From positions 186,001-250,000 of the forward strand of contig JAKZZE010000010.1 in assembly GCA_024220505.1 (NCBI GenBank): 64,000 bases of DNA, written 5' to 3'. The position numbers were made by a program, and so were the translations under genes. Shown one piece after another: positions 56,746 to 64,000 of this stretch. The notes beneath the pieces are model-generated. The model was not told the origin of the DNA, searched no databases, and saw only the letters and a list, made by a program, of their open reading frames with translations. The stretch comes from Rhizopus arrhizus (Eukaryota; Mucoromycota; Mucoromycetes; Mucorales; Rhizopodaceae). Each line of letters opens with the position of its first letter. Within the stretch, counting starts at the first letter, position 1.

Positions 56746-58433
56746 TAATAAATAAATAAAGAGATTCCGATTTTTTCAATATGCTCCCAAAAGTGTCCCA
56801 ATGCACCGCTCGTTTTGTATACGTTTATCTCCGCCTGCGCTACATCAATTGAGACGTAACTTATACCACGTACATCTACACTACCGTAGCTTTCAAATGA
56901 GGTACAACAAGACATATTTTATGCAAACAGCAATAGCACCAATGACAGTGAAAGACAAAATTACAAAACATTGGGACACTTTTGGGAGTCACTGTACATG
57001 CTCACAGAGGCTAAAAACAGAAAAAATGTCTGACGTTTTTAGAGTTTTTTCACCCACTGTATGACTCTCTGGCTTTAGGCTCGTCTACAGATATACAAGT
57101 GCTTTCAGGTCTACGTGTCGATGGCCACACAATCATTGCCTGTACTATCTGGGCTATCTGGCGATGCCATTGGCGTTTTGTCTTCGATGGTCGTACCTTC
57201 TGGCCCGACGAAGCTGCTGCACGAGCAACGCGAGCAATCAGACGCATACATGAAGAAAACCCTTATAGAGAAATCCAGAAATCACTTCGATCAGACTAAT
57301 GCAACCTTTTTTTTTCCTCCTTTCGATTCATGTTTTTAATTTCTTTATTTTTTTATAAGTACAAGCCAAATGGCGGTACTTGAATAAAATATACCATTTT
57401 ACAAAAAAAAAAAAATAAGAGAAAACTGACCAATAAATAAGAGAAAAACTCAGGAAAAATTAAGAGAAAAAAAAAGGGCAATTAGTAGAAAGCACTTTTC
57501 TCACTATTATTAATAAAAAATGGATATTGACTATGATATGAACGAGATCTCTCTATACGACGAAGATATTGAAGCTGTACCCGAGATTATTGTCAGTGTA
57601 ATGTCGATGATGAGAAAGAAATGGGAGTATAACATCACTGCATCAGCCATGGAGTTAGATGAAGATGCGACGATGGAGCTGAAGAAAGAGCACGAGGACG
57701 ATGAGGCCAGTAATAGCTCGGACGAGGAGGAAAAGGAAGCTGATGTGCAGCGTAGTGAGAGTGATTTGAATGAAGAGAAGCCTCTCAGAGATCTGACTGA
57801 AAAAAAAGACGATGCTAGCAATGCTAGACGTGTATACACTCAGCAGGATATTAACAAGCTTATTGCTCTGTTAGTTGAACAGGTACCTATAAAGGATGCA
57901 GCTTTAAGGACAGGAATAAATGAAAAATCAGCCTACGGTTTCAAATCGCAGTGGCAGAAAACTGGGGAGGTACCTCAACAGAAGAAAAGAAGACGCAGAA
58001 TGGGAACTGTCTCTGAGCTTACTGAGAAGCACTCAAAGTTTATTATCGACCTTGTTGATGAGCATTCAACTACAACTGTAGCTGGAATACACGAGTTGTT
58101 GCTCATAGAGTTTCCAAGTCTCTCTGTAAGCCCATCTGCAGTATACAGACATCTTAGGACCAGCTGTGCACTATCTATGAAGAAGTTGGAGAAGATTTCA
58201 GTTGCTAGAAATTCAGAAGAAACTTTGAAGAAGAGAAAGGAGACCATCCTTCAATGGCTAGCTGATAAAGAAATGGACTTTGAGAACAACTGCGTATTTT
58301 TGGATGAAGCAGGATTCAATCTACACATGACACGCACTCGTGGCTGGTCTAAGAAGGGAGCACCTGCTAAGACAACTGTCCCTGCTTCAAAAGGCACTAC
58401 AATAACCATCCTTGGTGCCATCTCAAGTGCCGG

Positions 58434-58893
58434 TGTTTTAATCGCAAGATTAAATAAAAAATTAAACAAAAAAACAATAGCAGCAATATAAAATTAAAAT
58501 CCTTCTTTATTGCAGATTTCTTTATATTGCGAAAAGGCCTCGCTTTATGGATAAAAAGTTGGCATCTATTTATATTCTTTGTGAGCGTAGATATAAAAGA
58601 TATAGACTCGGTCACGATGTCGTGCTGAAGAACCAATGATTAAGCTAAAGCTTGTCGATGTTCTAATATATGCATCTGAAATTGAACAATAGAAATAATA
58701 ACCAGTCAATTAACTTTGATCTAATTACTTTTGGGGTCGACAATTGATTAGACTCTCTAGGATGACAGATATTGATCTTATTGTTCTAAATTTGGAAAAG
58801 TGTGGAATTGTTCAATCATAGTTTAATCTTTTGTGTATCGTTATTTATTTTAATACAACTGATATCATATAGAAAATAACTATGTTTACAACA
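58434..58893. repeat. solo LTR (460 bp) in the element D transposase
   Basis: TGTTTTAATCGC...TTTACAACA with the exact 5-bp duplication GCCGG at 58429-58433 and 58894-58898. It introduces the stop that ends the upstream ORF at 58491. Confidence 0.92.
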
Positions 58894-59153
58894 GCCGGCA
58901 TTATTGACATTTCTTTGAGAAAGCTAATAATGGTTTCGGGAGCTAAGAAGAGAAGAATAGATGGTAAAGTTGTTACAACAACAGCCAAAGTTGGAACAAG
59001 GGCTGAGCATTATCTAAATTACTTGAGTAATGTGATGGATGTTCTTGACCGAAACAACATGAAGGGCTTTTACTTGGTAATGGACAATGCTCCCATACAT
59101 AAGCCAGCTACAGTAAGAAATCTGATAGAAAGCAGAGGCTATAAGTGTGTATA

Positions 59154-60800
59154 CAGTGGCCGTCAAAATTGGTCGCATGCTTTCATATTTTGCCTATACA
59201 CGTTGTGGTCTACTTCATTTCTTAGTTTATAGCAATTTAGTATACACCATTCGAAAGAGCAAACTCTGGGTAATACTATGGTAGTACAAATATTGCAGTA
59301 GAGCCAGTGTATTGGTAATAACTGGCCCTCAAAGTCCGACGGCACATGCGACCAATTTTGACGGCGTTTATAAGTAAACGTTTCGACACACTTTATTTAA
59401 AAAAATCAATACTTAGTCCAACGACCTTTTGCTTTAATAACTGCAGCACACCTTTTAGGCATACTTTCGATGTATTTCTGACATTCCTCTTTAGAAATGG
59501 CATACCAGGTTTGACCTATACGCTCCCATAGCTCATGCATACTACTTGGTGGTGCCTCATAGCTATGAAATAGCTCTCTCTTTAAATGTGCCCACATATG
59601 CTCTATGGGATTTAGGTCTGGGGACTGAGAAGGCCATTCCAATGCTTCGAAAGGCTGCTGGTAAATCCATTCTTTCACCACCTTCGATGTATGCTTCGGA
59701 TCATTATCCTGCTGAAACACTATTTTGGAAGAATCCAAGCCATAACTTTCCATTGTCTTCAGTAAATCATCTTTTAAGACCTCAAGATAGGCCTCGCTAT
59801 TCATACGATGACCTACATCAACTATCCACCCAACGCCTTCCCATGTAATGCTGCTCCAGACCATAATATTGCCACCACCATGCTTGACGGTTTGCTGTAC
59901 ATGTCGCGAGTTCAACTCCTCATGGGGGAGTTTCCATGTATAAGCCTTTCCGTCGGATCCAAAACGATTTGTTTTGGTCTCATCTGAGAATATGACCCGT
60001 TTCCAGTCGTCCACAGTTCAATGTTGGTGCGATTTAGCCCATTGAAGGCGTTTTATGATGTTTTGCATTCGCAGCAATGGTTTTTGAGGCTTGACAAATG
60101 CTATATAGCCAGCTTTTTTGAGGACGCGACGTACGATACTGTCACTTACAGACATTCCAAATTCTTCTTTTAGAGCTTTTTGGATCTCTACAGCATTATT
60201 TTTTCTTCCCAAGGTGACTAATCTCCGGATGTAGTTTACCATGCGTTGACTAATTAGGGATGGACGACCAGCTTCATTAACATTTCCACTCATCTTCCGA
60301 GATGAGCGGTACTTCTGAACAGTAGTACGACTAACACCAACTTGTTTTGCTACGTTGCTGTTTGACTTCTTAGATCTTAGCAATGAGGAAATGCTGTTTA
60401 CTTTGTCAGTTGAAATTGCGCGCATGTCGAATCTGCAATGGTGTAATCTCTTAATGGGGTGTCGCAATGTAGCAATAAAACACTTACATGTAAACAATAT
60501 TACAATAATAGAAGAAAGAGAAGAAAAAAAAAATAAAAAATTCGCAATTAAGTCACACTTTTGTGCCTATATTATGTCACTTGTAAACGCCGTCAAAATT
60601 GGTTGCATGTGCCGTCGGACTTTGAGGGCCAGTTATTACTGATACGCTGGCTCTACTGCAATATTTGTACTACCACAGTATTACCCAGAGTTTGCTCTTT
60701 CGAATGGTGTATACTAAATTGCTATAAACTAAGAAATGAAGTAGACCACAACGTGTATAGGCAAAATATGAAAGCATGCGACCAATTTTGACGGCCACTG
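59154..60800 (-). mobile_element. Tc1-E: Tc1-like element nested in the element D transposase
   Basis: 1,647 bp, ends CAGTGGCCGTCAAAATTGGT / inverse, TA duplication at 59152-59153 and 60801-60802. The ~220-bp terminal repeats are almost identical. The inner end of each repeat has the motif CCGTCAAAATTGGT inverted relative to the outer copy, as in Tc1-B and Tc1-C. Confidence 0.94.
59406..60425 (-). pseudogene. Tc1-E transposase with a single nonsense codon (340 codons)
   Basis: From the ATG at 60425 (MRAISTDKVNS) the frame runs to 59406 with one in-frame TGA at 60020-60018, just before TVDDWKRVIFSDETK. By position it most simply replaces a Trp codon (TGG to TGA). The domains are complete: helix-turn-helix NVAKQVGVSRTTVQKY, EAGRPSLIS hook, second helix-turn-helix, and a DDE triad in FSDETK, FQQDNDPKHTS and DLNPIEHMW. 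Near-identical terminal repeats agree with a recent insertion. Confidence 0.9.
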
Positions 60801-61189
60801 TATCTTCCACCATACTCACCATTCCTAAACCCAATTGAGCTATTCTGGTCGAAGGTGAAGTATGGTGTCAAAAGAAAGCCTTTTGAAACTGGTGAGACAC
60901 TCACACCCAGAATCATGGATGCCTGCTCCAAGGTAACCAAGAAAGACTGCCAAGGCTGGATCCACCATTCCCTCGGATTCTTTGAAAAGTGCTTAGCACT
61001 GGAGAAAAACTTATAATGAGATTAAAGCATAAATAAGCTTTCTACTAATTGCCCTTTTTTTTTCTCTTAATTTTTCCTGAGTTTTTCTCTTATTTATTGG
61101 TCAGTTTTCTCTTAATTGATCTAAAATTTTCTCTTATTTTATCCAATAATTTTCTCTTATTTTCTCTGAGACTGTCTCTTAATTGCTGA

Positions 61190-61621
61190 AAAATACAATA
61201 TTAAATCCAGGGACTGAATCACAGTCAATCGCAGTCAATCATATACGAGTATTTTATGGATAAATGCTTAAGATGACAAAGATAACAATGGAAGAACACG
61301 TAACCATTATCTATTTGTCATCAGTTATATCATACTCATTAACTATTAATCCATGACATGAAATATTATCCGTGTATGAAAAGTATAAATAGAGTATCAT
61401 TTTCTTATCAAATAAATCAATCTCTTTTTCGAGTCTCGTCCTCTCTTGTTCCTTTCTATTCTTGGATAAATCAGCTAGACATGTACGAGGCCGGAACAAA
61501 ACTCTCCAAGACAAAAGAAGACGAAAAACTGACTTTGGTTCCCAGTTTCTTTGTGTTTTGCCAAGTATTAAAATAAGAGACAAAAAACTAAAAAAGACAA
61601 TAGTTGTGAAACTAAAGATTA
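61190..61621 (+). other. possible LTR remnant next to Tc1-A'
   Basis: Contains a TATAAATAG box at 61384, CT-rich sequence downstream and an LTR-like layout, but I could not fix the ends or a duplication. No coding capacity that I can support. Confidence 0.3.
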
Positions 61622-61623
61622 TA

Positions 61624-62866
61624 CAGTAGCGGACAAAACTGGTGCACAAAAATTAAAATCAACATTGTATCTCCGCCATATGTCTGCGACTTTTGTGGCA
61701 TATACCATCTGAAAGACAGTCCAAAATATACATTATGTTATGTAAACCGGAACTGTGCCGGACATCCCCCAGGCATAAGGTCATTTTTAGTGATTTTTTG
61801 CATATTTCAATTTTCGCCAAAAATGTAGTGCTTGTCTAGCCTTCTTTCAATTTTCCCCATATCTCTCCCGTTTGCTTTCAGATTTCACAGCATATTAGTA
61901 AATTTTAGTAGCTCTTAAAAAATATATAAAACTGTACTTATTTTGTATTTCCCATTGAGTCCCCCCTTTTGTTTTTACCCTATTCACTATAACAAAGTAC
62001 TAGCCTTATATGTTTAAGAAAATAAGCAACTGTAAAACCGAAACTCTGAGATCTCGAACACGCCTAGTTCGTACGACAGCAGATATTTCTAGAGTAACAA
62101 GGATCTCTAAATGGACAATCAACAGGAGAAAGAGGGAAGAAAGAAACTTAATGTCTTGTGATCATGAAGGTATTCCGCTATTAGCCTGAAAAGTTATTAG
62201 TTCAGTCATCAACCTAGAGCTTGGACAAGGTCCGCTACACACAGTTCCTGATGCTCAGCACATTTTGAGGACCTTAAGATACAGTGTTAGCAGACTGTCA
62301 GTCTAAAGGCACAGTAGGAAGCTAGATTTTGAGTCCGGAAGTAAGGAATCGAAGAATTTCATCAGCTGTATAAGTCGGAAAAAGCGATGAATGTGGTATC
62401 ACAACAAGCCATTGTATACTATAGAGGGCTGGAAGTCTGCTATCTTTAGCAATGAAACAAATATGAACATTAAGGATGCAGATAGTATACACTAATATTG
62501 AAAGCAAGTCGAGCAACCTGAGCGATTTTTTCACGGTGATCAAACAATGAAGCATGCTGGCTGCTCTGTTATGTTTTAAGGCTGTATTAGATATTGAGGA
62601 CCAGAATATGTGTGTCAGGTATACGATGGTATAATGAACTCATAAATATACACATATATTTCGCTTACTTCATACCACAAAAGCCTAGCGTATAGTGGTC
62701 TAAAACGTCGTAATCTCTCGTTTCAGTATGACAATGACACAAGGCACAAGTCAACGCATGTCACAAACTCAATATTTGATAACAGCGCTTCTGTGCTACA
62801 AGTTTAGCCGCCACTAATCCCGGCCAAAGTCCGCTTAAGCATGCCAGGTGGCAATTGATGGCAAAG
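61624..62866 (+). mobile_element. Tc1-A' : second copy of Tc1-A, cut off by the chromovirus LTR
   Basis: Begins after TA with CAGTAGCGGACAAAACTGGT and matches Tc1-A (51318-52948) in reverse complement up to the TTTGCCATC site of Tc1-A near 51706. Degraded transposase sense strand is plus here: VRTTADISRVTRISKWTINR (helix-turn-helix) and QYDNDTRHKSTHV (catalytic block), with many stops. The remainder would lie beyond the right window edge, past the chromovirus. Confidence 0.85.
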
Positions 62867-63207
62867 TGAAGTGTTTTAAGTATTCAAAAATAAGATAAAG
62901 AACAATTAACGAGACCGAACAATAGTTCTAAAGTCGAATACTTTTATTAAAGAAAGATTTCAAGGCTATTTATATTAGTTGAGCAAGACCTGAGATTAGA
63001 TGACAAAAATAGTTACGACCGATATGATTTGACATGTATAAGAAAAATTTTATAAACTGATGTTAATAATCAACTGTTGAGATGAAAGTGAAACTTGGCT
63101 GTTTAGGGCAGTGATAATTATCAGGTTCTATTCTTATTCAAACTCATTTGTAAAGATTTAGTCCAGAATGATAAGACTGTATCTTATTGACATGTCAAAA
63201 CATGACA
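62867..63207 (-). repeat. 3' LTR of a chromodomain Ty3/gypsy retrotransposon (341 bp)
   Basis: In minus orientation it begins TGTCATGTTTTGACATGTCA, a palindromic start, and ends TTAAAACACTTCA. It lies downstream of the pol end at 63631 and is immediately preceded by a purine tract. Two solo copies lie at 50447-50787 and 51001-52973. The putative target duplicate next to it is CAAAG (62862-62866); its partner is outside the window. Confidence 0.9.
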
Positions 63208-63220
63208 TTGCCCCCTTCCA
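63208..63220 (-). promoter_or_regulatory. polypurine tract of the chromovirus
   Basis: Minus strand TGGAAGGGGGCAA directly abuts the LTR start, as expected for the plus-strand primer of an LTR retrotransposon. Confidence 0.75.
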
Positions 63221-63630
63221 GGTTGTAACTATCTTTTCTGGAATTAATGTGGCAAGTGAAAATATGTTTGTTTAAGTGAATGTCGAAAATGAGGTTTGAG
63301 ATGTCAAGATGAGCTCTATTTGTTGTAATAAATAGGTGCTTGGTAGGGTTAAGTCATATAACGTATAGTGGCTCTTTATATAAACATATAAAGTATAGTG
63401 TTCAAGAATGGAACAAAGCATTTAGGCGATAATAAACCCTGAACAGGAATTTATTGCTAAAGTGATGTTTGTCTGTAAATGTGACTGCGTACAAATGTGC
63501 ATATTGAAAAATATTAAGGCATGAGTAAAAAATTCATTTTTTACTATCCTTGTAAATATTTTATAATTGCGTAATTTGCTGGTAACGTATATGTATAGTT
63601 AATGAAAGTTGGTGGAAGAAGGTCAATGTG
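63221..63630 (-). other. chromovirus non-coding spacer between pol and the 3' LTR
   Basis: About 410 bp of AT-rich sequence with no ORF, lying between the pol stop and the purine tract. Confidence 0.6.
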
Positions 63631-63999
63631 TTAACGTCTGTTTCTTTTAGAGTTAGTTACACTGCGATGCACGTTTTTTCTTTTCTTGGTCGTATCTTTT
63701 TTAGGAACAAGTTGAACCTCGCGCGCTGGTTCTTGTTCACTTAGACGTGACCAATATTTTTGGATCGGTCTGTAATCATGGAAATGACTAGCCGGTTCCC
63801 AAGTGTCATCTTCTTCTCCATAACCTTTCCATCGAACTTTATATAAGTAATTACCCGGTGATCCCTTATGGTGTAGAACTGCTTCAACATCGTATGATTC
63901 AGATTGATCAGTATTGGATAAGGATACTTCCTGGGAAATAACCTTTATTTGCGATGGAGGTACATCTCTTGGTAAGAGTGCTCCAGTTGCATCAACCAA
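63631..63999 (-). CDS. chromovirus pol, C-terminal end: integrase tail with chromodomain (partial)
   Basis: The visible 122 codons begin inside the integrase C-terminal region (DATGALLPRDVPPSQIKVIS, the family's 'G....R.V...LK' hinge) and continue into a chromodomain: YDVEAVLHHKG, YLYKVRWKGY, DDTWEPASHFHDY, IQKYW. Aromatic-cage candidates Y36, W57/Y60 and W67 (fragment numbering) are kept, so targeting to histone marks is plausible. A basic tail (KKDTTKKRKN, SKRNRR) ends at 63631. The rest of gag-pol is beyond the window. Confidence 0.9.
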   Translation of the reverse strand: MVDATGALLPRDVPPSQIKVISQEVSLSNTDQSESYDVEAVLHHKGSPGNYLYKVRWKGYGEEDDTWEPASHFHDYRPIQKYWSRLSEQEPAREVQLVPKKDTTKKRKNVHRSVTNSKRNRR

Positions 64000-64000
64000 C

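Larger units (their letters stand above)
55036..56994 (+). mobile_element. Tc1-C: Tc1-like element nested in Tc1-B, transposase intact
   Basis: Ends CAGTGACTCCCAAAAGTGTC / its inverse, flanked by TA at 55034-55035 and 56995-56996. The ~220-bp terminal repeats (left 55036-55055 plus 55361-55560; right about 56778-56994) are nearly identical and bounded inside by an inverted copy of the outer motif (CATTGGGACACTTTTGGGAG). A solo LTR sits in the left repeat. Otherwise about 1.65 kb. Confidence 0.93.
53476..57059 (+). mobile_element. Tc1-B: Tc1-like element inserted in LINE-2 (contains Tc1-C)
   Basis: Terminal CAGTGGGTGAAAAAACTCTA... and its inverse, flanked by TA at 53474-53475 and 57060-57061. 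Without the nested Tc1-C it is about 1.62 kb. Each ~220-bp terminal repeat has the motif GTGAAAAAACTCTAAAAA outermost and the same motif in inverted orientation at its inner end (about 53665-53690; mirrored near 54887-54912). Confidence 0.92.
47962..57299 (+). pseudogene. LINE-2 ORF2 (endonuclease part, reverse transcriptase, zinc tail), split into pieces
   Basis: Pieces: 47962-48552 (endonuclease end: LLGDFNHNIH, CDHSALT), 48600-50446 after a -1 frameshift (reverse transcriptase with LPKKGDRRHLKNWRPISL, LDQEKAYDRV, RGLRQGDPLSP, LAYADDVLVF), a 213-bp inverted piece 51000-50788, 52974-53475 (zinc tail: WRYYHRKLPTRQRL, CLLCGG, LWSCEHKKEIW), and 57062-57299 (IWAIWRCHWRFVFDG to the stop). Reading through after removal of the insertions and re-inversion of the 213-bp segment gives one continuous frame except for the 48525 frameshift. 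The stop at 50459 comes from LTR sequence and not from the LINE. Confidence 0.85.
47961..57415 (+). mobile_element. second zinc-knuckle-type LINE, 5'-truncated and heavily interrupted
   Basis: Related to the LINE at 3396-8824 but clearly diverged. It begins inside the endonuclease domain, has one frameshift near 48525, and is interrupted by a solo-LTR pair (50447-52973, one LTR itself holding a Tc1-like element) and by a Tc1-like element (53476-57059, itself holding two further insertions). The 3' UTR (GGCGGTACTTGAATAAAAT) ends in poly(A) at 57403-57415, directly followed by the terminal repeat of the next element. Confidence 0.88.
57520..61016 (+). pseudogene. element D transposase, split by two insertions but otherwise in frame (would be 460 aa)
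   Basis: Coding pieces 57520-58433, 58899-59153 and 60803-61016 sum to 1383 nt in one frame. The N-terminal ~110 residues are strongly acidic (EDDEASNSSDEEEKEADVQ). Then a helix-turn-helix (VPIKDAALRTGINEKSAYGF), a basic QKKRRRR hook, a second DNA-binding part, and a DDE core with D in NNCVFLDEAGFN, D in YLVMDNAPIH and E in PFLNPIELFW (34 residues between the last two). The insertions left the flanking code intact, implying this copy was functional when hit. Confidence 0.88.
57416..61114 (+). mobile_element. element D: IS630/Tc1-superfamily DDE transposon with TAAGAGAAAA-repeat termini
   Basis: Perfect or near-perfect 78-bp inverted repeats (57416-57493 and 61037-61114), each containing three TAAGAGAAAA-type units. 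The ends are TA (TAAGAG... / ...CTCTTA). Outside the right end, to about 61190, more TTTTCTCTTA units follow that have no counterpart on the left, where the LINE-2 poly(A) abuts. So either the left repeat was truncated or an older copy lies to the right. A solo LTR and Tc1-E are nested inside. Confidence 0.8.

Noticed and set aside
57531..57839. Ser-rich antisense ORF opposite the element D transposase
   Set aside because: Shadow of the acidic coding tract (GAN codons read as Ser/Leu/Phe on the other strand).
61311..61649. 112-codon minus ORF next to Tc1-A'
   Set aside because: Overlaps TATA-like, LTR-like sequence and the Tc1-A' terminus; composition is not protein-like.

Overview
The window looks like nuclear DNA of an early-diverging fungus, most likely a Mucoromycota (Mucorales-type) genome. 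It is AT-rich with many homopolymer runs. Host genes carry short introns, about 45-70 nt where I could delimit them, with GT(A/T)AG-like donors. The gene set is plainly fungal (ERG28, VTC, argininosuccinate synthase, Gyp7-type RabGAP, Nas2, THO3). The transposon mix (zinc-knuckle LINEs, DIRS, Tc1/mariner, chromoviral LTRs) also fits. No bacterial-style operons, CRISPR arrays, rRNA or convincing tRNA genes were seen.

Layout. 1-1.1 kb: 5' part of a TAPT1/Emp65-type membrane protein gene (minus strand). 1.9-3.2 kb: a decayed lineage-specific gene and a LINE fragment. 3.4-8.8 kb: a full-length, apparently intact two-ORF LINE with a perfect 16-bp target-site duplication. 9.0-19.6 kb: a repeat-rich block bounded by ~400-430-bp inverted repeats. 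It holds a broken lineage-specific gene, a decayed DIRS element hit by a solo LTR, a tRNA-derived SINE that borrowed a LINE tail, a truncated LINE and a decayed DDE transposase. 20.6-46 kb: the host-gene island, with argininosuccinate synthase, a Gyp7-like RabGAP, an alcohol dehydrogenase pseudogene, Nas2/PSMD9, a Gly/His/Asp-rich GPI-type secreted protein, ERG28, THO3/THOC3, a TM/coiled-coil protein, a VTC subunit, prenylcysteine oxidase and a Tra2-like SR protein. 47.2-64 kb: a deep stack of nested transposons ending in a chromodomain Ty3/gypsy element that runs off the window.

The host genes are independent housekeeping genes (arginine synthesis, ergosterol assembly, vacuolar polyphosphate, mRNA export and splicing, proteasome assembly, Rab control). 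They show no sign of a shared pathway cluster. The most informative part is the nested stack. Target-site duplications allow the insertion order to be read. They also show that a 213-bp piece of a LINE was flipped between two oppositely oriented solo LTRs: each LTR's flanks match only as reverse complements of the other's, and restoring the segment's orientation restores the LINE reading frame. Three distinct Tc1-like elements share an unusual ~220-bp terminal repeat design in which the inner motif is inverted relative to the outer one. All exon boundaries, family assignments and dating statements come from reading the sequence only; no database search was run.
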